From Spirometra erinaceieuropaei (lineage: Eukaryota; Platyhelminthes; Cestoda; Diphyllobothriidea; Diphyllobothriidae), in the NCBI GenBank assembly GCA_902702965.1, contig CACRXP010000037.1:1542304-1606303 (forward strand): a DNA stretch of 64,000 nucleotides, read 5' to 3'. Both the position numbers and the translations under genes were made by a program. The notes below the pieces were generated by a model, which saw only the letters and a list, made by a program, of their open reading frames with translations, did no database searches and had not been told where the DNA came from. Positions 23,031-38,000 of this stretch are shown piece after piece. The number at the start of each line of letters is the position of its first letter. Position 1 is the stretch's first letter.

Positions 23031-26000
23031 GTAAGTAACGACATTATCCGTAATTAAGACATTCAATTAGATTTTAACTGCCGCCTTTTAAGTGTTGTAG
23101 TGTGTTAAATTTAGATCGAACATTTATACAATCTAGTGAATAATTTTCAACAAGACCAGAGAGCATTGAGTTTTACCTCTTTAATTCATTCGTCCATATA
23201 TTTAAGACATTTATATATAGAAATAATGCGTTTTAATTATCTAAATAGGTGTGTGGGGCAGTATATTCGTACATTATAAATATACCCGTTTTGACAGTAA
23301 AGTTTTGCCTTCCTAATCACAAACAGCAGACTTTGGCGTAATTGTCGGACGGTTATGCCATTCTTAAGTTACTTTATCTTATCATCAAAAACGTGTTATT
23401 TGTATTAGGGAAACTTTTGTGGTGAGCCTGCTTCTGCACTGCAACAGCAGTCAAAACTACATTTAAGTCGTAATAGATTACAACTTTCATGCCGAATATT
23501 TTTCGAGCAGTTTTGTACATAACTTAGTCAGTACAGCACCCTGAAGGTTCGTTTAGCTCTTAACGGGATAACCTTTATCGCATTACATCTTATAGATCAG
23601 AGGGAGCTGGTTATCGCATACGTTTGCAATGAAAAGTAGGTATAAATTTTGCACTTCTTTGTTCAGTGCTACTCTCTAAATCGCTGTGTTTTCTATCGGC
23701 CACGGACGATGCTACGATAGGAAAATTCTTTATTTGAAATGTGCCGCATCAACGTAAGCCGGTGATTCTCACTGACTTTATGTTGAATGCGAAAAAATGT
23801 CAGCTACAAAGGTAAATCTGCGTTTCCTGCCGTCCAAGAAGACAATGCAACTATTGTGGACTCTTCAATGCCCGGCTACCTACCGGAAACATAAGAATAA
23901 TTTGCTGGCCGTCGTCGTAGGTTAGTTAATCATCAGGTTCAAATGCACTGTTCTTCGTCGCGAAGCTCAGTGACGTTCATAGCGAAACACAGAGTAAGCT
24001 TCACATATTGTAATGCACGGCTGGGGAGATAAACGACGGCTGAGCTTTGTCCAAATGTTTAGAATGTGCTGCGTTGGTCGTATGAGCCTTGCCATCATCG
24101 CAACATCCGTACGGGGTCTCACTTCATGTACTACTAGACTGCCGAAACCTTCTGCATATACGTTTTATGCGTACGCATGTTAAGTACCAATGTTCGAAGT
24201 ACTGTTTTAGTACTACAAGTTGTCTTGCGGAGCAACAAACCTCCGCGCTTGTAAAAATCACAGAATGTACTTTTCAAAATTTATCTGCAGCGGAGGGGAA
24301 ATACTATTAATGACAGTTGTGATGCCCATAGCACAACTCCCGGCTTTATATGCCTGGCAATAACCACTCCTGTTATATTGAAAGATCAAGGTTATTGTGT
24401 GTCGTTCAGTCGCCCCCTTGTTCCAACACTTATTAATTCTGTTCTCTGCCTATAAGAAATAAATACCACGTACCTTAGATACAGTATGCGTGGTGCTTCA
24501 GAAGACATGCAACGACATTTTCCATTATACCTTCAAATGGAAAACACACTAGCTGAGATTGTATAAGTCGAAAATCAAATTACGTCCGACGCCTTCGTAA
24601 GCTTTTGGCCAAGGAACTCCTCAGTCTAACTGACAAATCCCAAGTGGACAAGAAGGTTAATTAAACATCATCATTTTTGTATGTTTTTCAGTAATGTCAT
24701 CGTATCTTCTTCGGGAGAATCACAGTATTCCGGTACTTGTACTTAGCTGTTGCCATTATTTTTTACCTGAAATAGAGCTCTGTTTGGTCTTCAAACAGGT
24801 GTGCCTGTAACTTTTGTTAGTCGACCTGCTTAATTATTCATGTAGTCTGTTATAAGTGGGTTAATTAAAATAGTCTGCTAGGCCTCACAGAAAGGATCCT
24901 TATCTACTGCAAAATTTGATGAATACCAGAAGATGCCTTCAGAAACCAGAGCGGTTAACTTTAGTCTGGACCGCTCTGTGAGCGACGAAGTATCTATGGG
25001 CTCCTGTCTTTCTCTCATGTGCCTGCCGCCGTAAAATCCACTTCCAAATGAATAGCCCGTGTCCTAGTAGGAAATGCAGCACCACATATATCGACATCTG
25101 GTCGTTATACCATCCCAGCTCATACGCTACGGCGCTGATTGATGGCTGTGAAGAACACTTAATTGAGCTCCTGCGCAAACCGATACGCCTCATTTTTGAC
25201 TTAGGACAATTGTCCGACCACGTAAGTAGAGTGGTAAGTTAAATAAGCAGAGTCAATTCGATGAAAGATATAGGTTCTTCCGTTTTTCAACTATTGAAGC
25301 AAAAAAGCGCCGACTTAGGAAGCCAGTGAACGTAATCGCAATCCACAACAGTAATGAAATGCTAGTTGTTTTTTGAATGTCGACGTATACTGTTTCTGAA
25401 CTTCGACCAGAATCCATGTTTCACTACCTGATGATTATTATTGTCGATTGACCGATTCGGCGCAAATAAGCACCTAAGCGCAAGAGCAGGTTACCTAGCC
25501 TAAGTCGCCTATATTGACTCCTGTCATCAACCATTCGGAGGTATTATTTTGTTTAAACGCCCTAGGTGCTTTCGCGCCTTGGGAGATACCGTTCGTTTTC
25601 TTGCTTTTAGCTTTGCCTATTCGCAGAAAAGTTCGTGCGCAGCGCCTTCTGTTATAGGTCATTTTGCCCTTTACCATTCTGCAGGATATGATAGTTGAAC
25701 TTTAGCAGTCTGAATTGAACAGTTTTCCGTACGTGTATGCGACCATAACTTTTCCTTGAAGTTTGACTCTGCTTGTTTGTGAAGTAGTCCGGCCCGGATA
25801 CTCTGCAAAGTGTCTCATTATGTGTATTGCAAGTTTTCGGAGATGCAATTCCTACCGCTACAATGAGTGCAAAGTTTTTGGAAATTACTGGTCAGTGCCA
25901 GGAACTTTGAAAGACAAAGGGGCCAAGTTGGGTTATTTTTCGCACAAGTCACCCTTCGGACAATAATACTGTACTCGCAAGAAAAATAGCCAAATTCGTT

Positions 26001-29000
26001 TTGAGCTTACTAACTTAAACTGAGATTCTCTCCGGCGAATTCCTGTAATCCAGTCAAAATGACTGACAGGCAGAAGTTTGATGAGGAGCACTCGAATTCA
26101 GCCTGAAAAGAACTTCTGCCAAGGCGCCAGGCACAGGAAACTTCATTGTAGTAAAATTCCTTTGAATTGGCCATTTACGTTAACGCTTTTTACCAGCTTA
26201 TTTCCCCTCGACTTGACTTTTTTTACTTTGCAATTCATTCGGGCCTGCGTACGGCCATTTGATGGTAGCTTTTTTCGTCTTCCAAAATCGTTTTTGGATT
26301 ATCAGCCGATCTCTCTACCTATGAAAAAAGACCTATGATTTAAAATGAACACAGGTTTCCTGATACTGCCTCGAATGATTTGCAAGCACGAGACTTCCGT
26401 TTAGATTGATCTTTTTTGAGACTAAATAAATATTTATTTGAAAAAAAGCATTATTTGCTGCAGGTTTTGCTGGTTTACAACAAAAGACAGGAAATGTTTC
26501 CACATTCAGAAAAGAGTTATTAAGACAATAATCACGTTATGTGGCCCTTGCCTTCATGGCTCCAAACCAACGAGTGACGTCCTAGGAGCGTTCAAACTAA
26601 GTACGCATAATCCTTGAAAAATTTGCCTACAGTTTTATAGTGAAGCCGCTTATCTTGCTCAAGAGATATCGCGTTATTTACGCTTACTCATAAGATTTGT
26701 TATAGACTGCATGAAACCTCGCATCTCAGGTGACATTAATATCAAAATAAAGATCTTAAATGAAAATGAAAAGGTACAAGTTGCTATTGCATATATTTTA
26801 TGTATTCTCTTCACACTTAGGGCCTCCTCGTATTGGAACACTTTTCTAGCTGATATTTTAAGGCGTAGGCAATATCTCTTGTCTGGAAAATGCCCACACA
26901 TCTATACTGCTTGCCAAGCAGCAGTAGCCAGGGGACCAAAGTCCTTTTTCCGCCAATAAAAGGAAAAGGGTCTAATTCGGATTGCCTCCCTTCTCTTACA
27001 TAACCTTCATCCTGGAAAAATACACAGAATTATGGATTAGAGTTGCGACTGTGCAATACAGAGGGCACTAGGACAACCGTTTTAGACTAATTGTTCTCGT
27101 AAATAAAAAGTAATACAGGACAAACACGTATGATTTGTCACTAAACCAGTATGCTTAATCCTGCACAGGGTACAAGGGCAGCAGAGCAGGTACGTACGAA
27201 TGTCTCCGGGAGTCGTAAAATTGCCCACCAAACAGTAGCCTGCATTGAAGTCTTGCAGCATAAAATATATGCGTTTCTATGTAGACGGCAACGTCAACTT
27301 GAAGTGCATAAATAAAGGAAGGACATCAAGCTCATGGGAGATTTATGCATTAAACTGATATTAATTCTATCAATAGCATCATTCGGTAGTATAGACAGGC
27401 AAGTTGTACGACTATTTTGAGGACATACGCCTAAAGTTGAAGACATGCACATCGAACAGTTAAAACAAAGCAAAATCATACACGATAAGGCCTTCGCCGG
27501 CAAACCCAACGAAGGCTCGTTTATGTTTCTTAGACGGATCATAAATAAGAGGATGTTAAACGTTTAGCGAAGAATTCCTAAAAGCCACTGTATAAACGGT
27601 ATTGTCATGGTTGGCCGTGAGGCATCAAAAATCTATGAAAAACATCTGGCTTGTTAGTTTCTAACCGACTTATGGTTGGCCGAATCTGATAGAAAACGGT
27701 TGAAATATGCTTATAACTTTTTCGTGTAACTTGCAATGACGCCAAGAAATGTTCACGCATTTCCTTCAGATGGAGACAAATGTATTGCCCTGCACATGTA
27801 TGTGTGTGGGACTCACAGTTATGCGAAATCCTAGCCGCCATTATTGCAGTCCGGCACATCTTGGGTATGAAGCACGCGTAGACTGATTGTTTAACTTTAT
27901 TACATTGCCGACAGTATTGACTTTGTCTTGCCTTCGCTGTAAGGTGTTAGGAGAGTGTATGGTAGAGGCAGTGCAACTCACTACTGCGTCTACTCTATGG
28001 GGTACGCGGTGGATGTCGTTGCTTGCAACGGTCAAACTATGTGTGGGCGTGTGAGCGGAAAGCGCGAACTCAGGGATTGTATTTATATTGTTCTGATGTT
28101 TCAGAAGTAGACCAGTTTTCGTAATCCAGATGCGTGTTTTCTCGAACCTCTCAGTATTCTTATGTTCAGTCGATACTCTAACGTGACGGTAGCAGCTGAA
28201 GATAGTCTGTGATCGCAGTTAATTGGAAAGGGTGCAGGAGGGTTATGAATGCTCAAATGTCATGTTGAGATTCATCGTCTTTGTCCACAATGGTCCTAGA
28301 TGTTGCTTCCTTGTCACTAATCTCGTCTTAAAAACTTGAATGCCCTTACCCTTGTCGCCTGGGTGATATTTCCTTCAGCATTGCCAACAATTGCGCCTTC
28401 GTCCGATCCGGGTGGCTCTGCGTACACGTGTATGTCCAGTTTGGGTTTCCCACGATCGCTTCAAGGGCCAAGAGGGTTGTTTCAGCTTTTTCGCTAATTT
28501 ATCTGCGTCTGATTAACTTCGTTTTACGCAAGGGGGGTTGTAGAATTATTAGTGAATGCTGTTCCCGTATGTTACGCCTCAAAATTTCTCTAGCTATGTA
28601 AGCGTTTGGGAAAGCGAAGATTGCATAGTCTGCATATCTCCTCAACACCGGAGACAGGAGGTTCATTTCCCTCCTGGCTCCCATGTGTTCTCTCACGGCG
28701 GTCTGCAGATCTCTTCAATCTTTAATTTCGCAGAGCTTACAACGAGCGCGGTAGGTTAGTGTTGCCATTTCCTCTCGTGGCGGGGGACCTCAGGTCTCCT
28801 GATTGGAAGTCGGATGCGTGTCCGCAGGCAGTTAGGGATACCAATACCCGGCTGCCTGGGTAAACGAGGCATCATAAAAACCTTAGACTATCTTAGATGT
28901 CCCATGCGAAGACAAACTGGCAGAACATTACAAAATATAGTACAACTTAAAAAACCTGTGCGGAAGTCGTTCTGAGTTATAGCGACAACCTATATTTCAA

Positions 29001-32000
29001 AAATGTGCTGCCAACGGCTTACTTAACCAGATAAAAACGCACTGTTCTGACAATAAATGCTTTCAAATCAAACTTGAACAACTTTTCAAATTATAATCTC
29101 AAGATGAGTGTTTTAAATAATTTTTACGTCGATGTGCGAGAAATCAGGAGACAAAAAACAGAAACCACGTAGTTCCGACCAGACACGAAGGTCAAGTGCC
29201 TTGCGAATTCCTTCTTATGTATGCTTTTGTCTTAACTCGCTAAAAAGCACCTTAAAAAGAGTTAGCATCAGATGTTTCAAAGATAAGGGAATAGGTCATA
29301 CTCGCCGCCCTGATCACAGCGTCAACCATATGAATAACCAAAGGTCCGACAAAATTGTGCTTGTTAATAGCAGAGTTGTCTACTGTGGTCAGACAGGTAA
29401 GGTTGCCTTTACATTTATTCTTAAACACCAGTTATCAATGAAGGGGGGACTCACCTATCTCATGTGGACAGACATAGTCCGGATACCGGGTAAAGTTTAG
29501 CTTGAAACAACACATTTACTCTTTTCAACTGTTGCTTAATGAAAAACCGAGTTCCCCAAACCCGTAGAGTCTGGTAGGTCATATACTACTCAATAGTTCG
29601 ATTTAGAGCCCACACTCAGAAAAACCTATGAAAATTCGAGAGATTGACAGCACATTGCGAAAGTTTTTTTGGAGCAGACGTTGAAAAGGCATGATAACAA
29701 GTTACACCTAGACAGTTAGCCACTTGCGCATATACGGTAGGGAGTCAGCATTATCAGGAAATTTTAATTAGTATGCCCTGGTCACTCAATGGCGTACAAA
29801 TTGCGAATCGGCTTGACCTACAGAGTGACCGATTTCATGAAATGTCGGCCGGAATTTCTAAATGTGTTTTCGATTAGGGAGGATTACTTAGGCGCGGTTG
29901 CAACACAAAATATCTTGTGGCATAATTTGATAATATTGCGGCCTCGGGAGGATGTTAACTTTTGAATACGTTGGGTTTCAAATTCCTGTAGAAACAGCAC
30001 TCGGTAACGGATGACTACTTGAGCAGCATGCATTTTCCAACTGATTTTCGATGGACTTGCAAGTTCAAATATATTTTTTAGAAACCCCAAACAAATATAT
30101 GTTTTCCGCGACCGGCTAATGAAGAATCACGTCATATTTCTATTTTACACTCGAAGAAGGAGCATAATTAAGTTCTGAAAAGGCTTCTGCTTACGAGATT
30201 TTTAAGACCGCGCAATGTCCATTCGTATAGCATCGTACCTGTCCATTTACTACTGCTCTGAATGAACTGTGCAACATACCCGGCATCCATTGCAAATTTT
30301 TGTGGACTCTATATGATATCTTCTTAAAGGCATAGAAGAATATGCGATTTCCTTTAGGCAGAGCATTTGCGCCTTGTAGACTGAAATCACTAAGCGCTAA
30401 TACAACGACTGATCAGGCTCAAAATTACTCGGCAATTAGAAGACTTCTTCCAAACCTAATTATATATCTTCTTCAAGCATGAATAGAAAGACGACGTGAT
30501 TCTCCATCAAATGATTGAGAGAAAGCATATATTTGTGTGGGATTTCTATAAAATATATTTGAACTTGCAAGTCCATCGAAAATCAATGGGAAAATGCATG
30601 CTGCTCAAGTAGTCATCCGTTACCGAGTGCTATTTCTACAGGAATTTGAAAAGCAGTTTATTCAAAAGTTAACATCCTGCCGAGGCCGAGATATTATTGG
30701 ACTGTGCCACCAGATAATCAGTATTGCAACCGCGCTTAAGTAATCCTCCCTAATCGAAAAACGCATTTCACAATTTCAGCCAACAATTCAGGGGATCGGT
30801 CACTTATTGTGTATTTTCTTTTCGACCTTTAAAGGTACGTAAAGATTACAGTATCTGCTGCTGTATCCCCCCGTTATCGAACTAACCGATGGACTATATC
30901 TGCTAGTGGACTTGGGTTCAATTTTTCGGGTATTTTGTCTGCAGGCATTCGTTAGTGGCCACTTGACCTTTGTTTCCCCCTTCTTCTCTTTTGCGGGATT
31001 CAGCTGCTTGGCATAGGTCAGTCTGCTGGTTTATGTTGTTGGTATTGTTCGGAGTGGCTGCAACCGGTGATATCGCTTACAGTATCTGAGGGTCGTGTAC
31101 TTCAAATATTGGCTAATATACGGCCAATTGCAAAATTTCCATTGCGGTATTCGTGTATGGGAATGTGGCAGCCTTGAATCCGTCTTGCTATCTTATCATC
31201 GTAAGTTGAGCGATAACGTTATGCTTGGGAGCACTTTTGTAAGTCAAGTGCGTCTCAAGGACCGTCAACTGTCCTCTCTCCCCAACTGAAGTTGGGATTG
31301 CGCACAAACTGGAGACAACTATAAGGCGCCAGGTAATGAGATCGAAAAACCGCTGTCCTGGCAGCAATGCCTGGAGTCATCTATCGGACCTGCTGCATCG
31401 GTGTGCAAAGTAACTGCACTGGAGGAGCTATCGAACCGTCCCAGACTCGAATGGCCGAATCAGCGGCAGCAATGTAAATAAACCACGGCAGTTCCCAGGT
31501 CACAGTTCATTCGATGGGACCCGGGCACACATTCAGGTCCGACGAGGTCGAACTTCTCGCGAGAGATGACAATTTCGTGAAACCTGAGCTGCTTGAGTCA
31601 CGGTCCACCGATACCCAACCCATTAATAAGTCAAAATAGTAAGAGGAATTCGCCGGGAGAGTTGTATTGGAGGTCTGACGTTCCACATAATGATTTGCAT
31701 GCTCATCTTCAGAGACTCGAATGTCATGCGCACAGCTCATTGTATGGCGTACTTTGCTGGATGAGCTTTATGTGGCTTCATCTGACCTGCGTTTAACTGC
31801 GATCTGCGTTGCTTCCCGCCTTCGATGACCGGAGGGCTAATGGGACACCCCGTTACTACGCGCCGTGACATTCCGGTCATGAAGATTCGTATAATCAGAC
31901 AGGCGGACGCAAATTAATGTAGGAAGCAATCGGTGGATATTCCGGCTTCTTGAACCTACCCTGTTGTGTGATCGTCACTTCGGCCTACGATCGCAAGGTC

Positions 32001-35000
32001 ATCAGCGTTAGAGATGCATCCCATCGACGTCGTATAGGTTGCTACTTCCGCTTTGGATCCAACCTTCGCATTGCCAACTTACGTTCATGCAATCATGTTC
32101 GCAGATGTCGACCGGGTTCCGCAACGTAGTTGTATATCCCGCAGCTGCACTAAAGCCGGTAGACAATGGCCAGCCTCACCAGGTCAGAAATAGGGTCTTC
32201 CGGTCTCGTCACTTGCTGGAGGATTGTTCAACCAGGCCTCTGAGCAAGTCCCAATCCTAGGAGCACGAGGGTCCAGTCTCGGTTCCTTAGACCCCCTTAA
32301 TGCACGGAATGATCCACCATGATTTCAGCTGATTGCATTGCCTATTCCACTTCCCTTGGTGAATTCGGCTCCGTTCAATGAATGCTCGCTGCTATCTGTC
32401 GGCTTTGAAGGGTTCTTCGAGGTGCTTCAACTCTTCCGTTTCGGAAGCTAGCGTGCTGCAGTGATTACTCATCCGTCAGTACAGCGTGAGTGGGCAGTTT
32501 CATTTGCAGGCAGAATGATATTACCGACAATGACTATGGAGACCTTGCCGGTGATACCATTCCGCCCATGTCGTGCGCCGCTGTGCGACTGGTGTTTTGG
32601 CTCGAGAGAGCGCCCGTAATACATAGCGGGAAGAGTGAGCTCGTAAAAACGATTGGTGAGCGCCCCTTTACCAAGTTTCATTTGTGTTCCAGTTGGTGGC
32701 TGCTGTTGTAACTGAGCATAAGCAGCTTGTGTGTCTTGTTACGACGTAAATTGCTGACCGGAATGATCGTGTTCGTTTTTTCCTTGTACTAGCTAATTTT
32801 ATCCAGTCGTTGATGGCGGTGTCCTAAAAATGAGTTTGTATCGTCTGAACAGTTGCCTCTCGAGTCTATACAAAACCGCATCAGCAATGATCTCATATAT
32901 TAGCGAACTAATAGGAGAGCCCTTAATTTGTTCAAATTTGATCCCTTAAATGTTAGGAACTTCCTGAGTTCTATGAGATCCGATCTATGGGCCGAGCATC
33001 GTCCTCATCATTATTTTGACGGAGCGGGTCACTGAGTACTTCGACCGTAAGGGTATGTTGCATGGACAGGAAGAATGAGATGGCATAAAAAGACTCCATC
33101 CTCTTATTCCGTTCGATTTTGACCACCCTTATTTTGCCAGAAACTTTTCTGTTGAGATCACTGTCGCTTGCGAGTCTACGCTTTCAAATCTCAGATGTTG
33201 CAATAGCCAGTTTACAGGCCCCTATATGGGTGCGCCTCTGAGTGAGACTTGTTCGCAGGGGGACATCTGGCTTGTGTACTCTTGTGAGATCGTAGAATCG
33301 CGCTCTGTCTGCTTCTGGAGACTCTGCTGTACGCCAGTATTTGATAACGGTGACCTTATTCTTCCTTAGTCGAGCCCGAGTTCCGTTCACAATCGCCCGT
33401 AGTGACTCGCTGACAATATATACCACCAGACCGTTGACGAGGATGAGGGTTTTCTTTCGGAAGTCTACTATATCGAGAGCAACGGTTGGCCGGCCCTTGT
33501 CAGCAGGCGGAGTAACTTTTTCGATGTCGGTCTTTAAATACCTTAAAGTCATTTTCCCCCTCCTAACAGCGAGTGGTTTCTTCGGTACGACGTGACCAGG
33601 TGGGAGACCTGGTTCGAAGGAGGTCCTTTGTATAGTCTGAGAAGCCGGTTTACCGTAACACCGATTTGAAAGAGGAAATAAAGTTAACCGGATCAGCGCC
33701 AATTGTACCAAAACCGTATCCGCTTTAGAGAACATTATTTGGGGTTCTGTATGAAGTCCTAACGAGAACGCGGACGAACACTTAGCCCAAGCCGGTGCGG
33801 TTAACAAGAGGATCAAGTAGTAATCACGCCACCTCTCAAAAGGCGTGATGAGAATTCCAGCCGATAATGACTCAAACGCCGGGCAGCAGGCCACTATCGC
33901 ATCGAGGACAATCATCTTTGTTTCTTTCGGTAGGTTTGTGGTAGCATAGCGACAACGTCTTATAAACACTGCAGCACTAAAGTAACCTATTTGATGCTGT
34001 CTCTGATGATCGGTTCGGCATGAATCTGAAACATCAAACGAATAGACCTCTTTTTCAAACTATAGTCTCTGCAACTTTTTCCAGGTTTTTTATTTTAAAT
34101 TTAGGTTTCAAATCCACTCATAATGTTGACAGCCTTTAAAGAATTCTAAATTGAATTCAATCATACTGGAGGCCATAGAATGCATATAGTCTTCTATTTA
34201 ATTATCGACACACGAAACCAATTGCGAACGTTTGCTTAGATTTCTACAATAGGATCATATATCATCGGTACTGCACGATACACACTGATCTACAATTTTA
34301 GCTGTACACTCAGTTTAAAGTGTCAAAATACCTGGGCAAACGTAACTTCATTCGGTGAGTGCACATAGCAGCTCGCTTTCCAAAACGGTCAAGGGCCATT
34401 TGTCATATGTGCTCATTGAAAGGAACTAGGATTTTCATGCGGTATTAGCATGCCGCACTAATTCAATTCAGAGCAAATGTTCCGGGAGCTGCCGAAGATT
34501 AACTAAAACTTTCAGGCATAGCGTAGTTTGCCATCGCATCATGTCAGCATAGTTTAAAAAATCTTCACCGGAGTGGAGTTGCGTTTCAAATGTTCACTCT
34601 AAACGACTACCTGAAAATCACTTCATCTTCCTAAATGAAAAGTCGACTTTTAACGTCGTGAAGTGCGGCCTATCTTAAATAAACTGCTTGGTACGGCAGT
34701 TTTCTCCAAAACACGAAAACTAAGAAGCCTCTGAATGTCTGCTTATGAACTATCGGGTACTATTTGCGTACAGGCTCATGAAGACATAATTTTCCCTGCG
34801 CTTCGAGACGAAAAGCAGGATAAAACTACCTCAAAATATTAAAGGACGAGCGTAAATTTATATATCATGCTATAGGACGCCTTCGAGCTTATAACGCAAT
34901 GATATAGGTTGTAAAATATATCAAATTGTCTTCCAAGGCACTATGTTGTGCTACAAAGAAGATTCGGCTACTTCATTACACAATTTGCAGTCCAATTTTC

Positions 35001-38000
35001 CGACTTGTAATTGATTGACCTGAAATATTTTCGAAATTATTGCAAAATTAAGTTAGGTCCGATTTGCGAATCAGTTTTTGTAAATGCGCAACCATATATT
35101 TCAACCGTTTATGCTCCGGCTGGTTGATTATGCACAGAAAGATAGCCGTTTATGTAATGTGTGTTCGTAATCACTTTACAAAGGATTTACAATTCCACAA
35201 ACGTGCAGTAGGCAAATTCACTTGAATGGCACCCGTAGTGGCAGACAGTAGAAGACAAAACGCTTTGGAACAGACAATCCCCTTCAATAAAACACTGTTA
35301 CTCATGGAAAGTTTATTGGAGAACGCGTATATTCTAATACTTACCGCCAATAAGTTATGAATTCCTGTTTCGGCCCAACATACCTACAATGGCTTTTAAA
35401 TTAAAGAAGGAAACGATATTTAACATTGTAAAAGACTACGGACGTTTTCGCTTTTTAATATAAACATTGCTAGAGCTGTTCCTTGTAAAATTTCAATAAC
35501 ACTACTAATTACTCCGGGTCTTTTACCTGTTGACAAGTTCTTAATGGGATAATTAATCTCTTGCAAACCGATTAAATGAGGTATTGTTTGAAACCAGTTC
35601 AGTCAAGCATTTACCTTGATTTTCCCAAAAGAACAACTAATAGATCGATTTACCGAATTCGCATGCCTCTCAGTTGCCTAAGAAAGCTGTGATTGATCAT
35701 AGACTTTTGGAATATGCCCATATCTGAAATATGTCAAATTTGAATATCTGTTCTCCATAGACTTTCGACAATAACTTCGTTTTAGTTCTTTCTGGACGTG
35801 CAAAACGATTTACACCATAATAACAAATATCTACTCAGATATTTGGTCATATGCGATCAAGCAGCATTAATATCCGGACATGTTTCAAAATTAAATTCTT
35901 GTTCCCAGAGCGTTAAAGAGAATTTCCCAATTTTTTTACAATAATTGCGGTGATCGGAAAGCAGTGACTTTCAAATGTCCAGCGGGAAAAATCAGCCGTG
36001 AGCACTTGCTTGTTATCTTTTTTAGGTCCAGGATGAAAACGACAATGCGCCCACTTTCAACACAGAAACAATACACGTTCTGATAAAGGAAAATCAGATC
36101 GGAAAGAGTTTTGCCAGGCTTCGGGTCAATGACACCGACGCGGGAGAAAACGCGCGCATAACTTACTACCTCAGACCCAGTAACAACTTAAAGACCAATC
36201 AGCTGCTTGGTTCAGATTTTTTACGAATTCATATACTCGCATCTCCAGTTCCTGATGGGGTCGTTCTTCGGTTGATACAACCCTTAGACTATGAACAGAT
36301 TGACGCCTTTGATTTCCTCGTAGTTGCACAAGACCATGGCACCCCCCGCTTAGCGTCAACGGCGACCGTCTCTGTAGAAATCGAAAACGTTAATGATCAA
36401 CCACCAGTTATACGTTTTTTCGACAGAGGAAACATGTTGAATTCTGAATACGCCAGTCTCGAGCGCAATGAAGACGTTGCTGACCATGCCCCGAATGTCA
36501 TCTGCCACGTCCACGTCTATGACATGGATTCTAGTCTTGACGAGGTCTTCTGTGACATCGATTCTCCCCAGCGTCACTTCGACCTACGCGAAGTCAGCAC
36601 TGAGAACACCGCCCAACGCAGAAAGATATTTGAACTCCTGAGCACAGTTTCGCTCGACAGAGAGGAATCGCCCAGTTATCTTGTTCGGGTCCGTTGCGCC
36701 GATGGCCGTACCTCAGATCGCCTAATTGGTCAAAGTCAAATTCGGATAATTCTGAGAGACGTCAATGACAATGGGCCCGTCTTCCAAAGAAATCAGTACT
36801 TCGGAAGTGTGCCCGAGAATGAAGTGAACACCATAGTTGACTTCCGCGAATCCTTTTCGAAGTTCGGCGCTGACACCAAATCCATCCGACCTGGTGCTCC
36901 GCTTCATATTCATGCAACGGATTCAGATGCCGGTCAGAATGCGATGATAATTTACTCACTTGCTAACACGCTTGAAAACGACAGCAATAAAGATTCAAGC
37001 TCTGAGCTATCTGAGAAACCTACGAGGGATGCTGATTTCTTTTACATTGATCGTCTAACCGGACAACTAAAAACACGTGTCGCTTTGGACTATGAAAAGA
37101 GGTCTGTTTACTCTTTCCTTGTCATCGCTACTGACCAACCCTTGGATCCGACACAAGCACTGTCCTCCACGGCAAAGGTTACGGTTTGTGTAAGTTTATA
37201 AAAACTTAGCTGTTATAACCCATTTGACAAAATATATATATTTCAAACTGCAAGCAATTAAAGCGGTTTTTCTGTCACCAATGTCTAAACGTAACTTGCG
37301 CCCAACACAATGCCTCATGGAAAGTCTATTTGAAGTGGAAGGCTATTTTTGCAGGTTTCGGATTGTCATTATTAAAACAACATCGCCATATTCCAAAAAA
37401 TGCAGCAGGGCACGAGAAAACGGACCCCATATTACAAGTGGCTTTGCATTGGCTTCGAGAGAGCCCGGGGTTAACGGAAAATGAGTATACGAATTAGCGA
37501 CAAGGCCTGGATTATAATTAGGAGGTTATGAGGGCTTTTGAGTTAAATAAGGTCACTAAAATCAAGACCTAGAAGTAAGCCCAAGGTCACCAATAGCACT
37601 TGCGTGGTCCTTATAATGTGCCTACCCAAAAATTCGCCCAAAATAACTGCTTGCGCATAGGCATCACCAGTTCATTTTATTTCTAATGGTGCTTGTAGGT
37701 CAGTTAATTCGTTGGGGAAATCCAATAAATAGAAGTAAGCCACTTACAAATTCTTTATATAACTTCTACTTATACCGTGGCCGGATGCAAATATTAGGTA
37801 ATGGACAGCCCAGGAAGGTGTGATTGAAGTTTGCCCAAAGTAATTATGCCTGATGTGAGTTCTAGTGTTTGAGAAATTTCAGTGCGTAGTTGAAAAATAT
37901 TGACCGAAAGAGTCATTTAGAAACAAAAGCAGGTTGATTTTTCTTCTGCGACATTCGATAATACAGTGAATACGGAAACCTGGATTGTTTTACTAAAAGT

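Noticed and set aside
28499..28696. Minus-strand frame with RRYADYAIF, possible non-LTR reverse transcriptase
   Set aside because: The second catalytic aspartate is missing and flanking RT motifs are not visible; too short to call.
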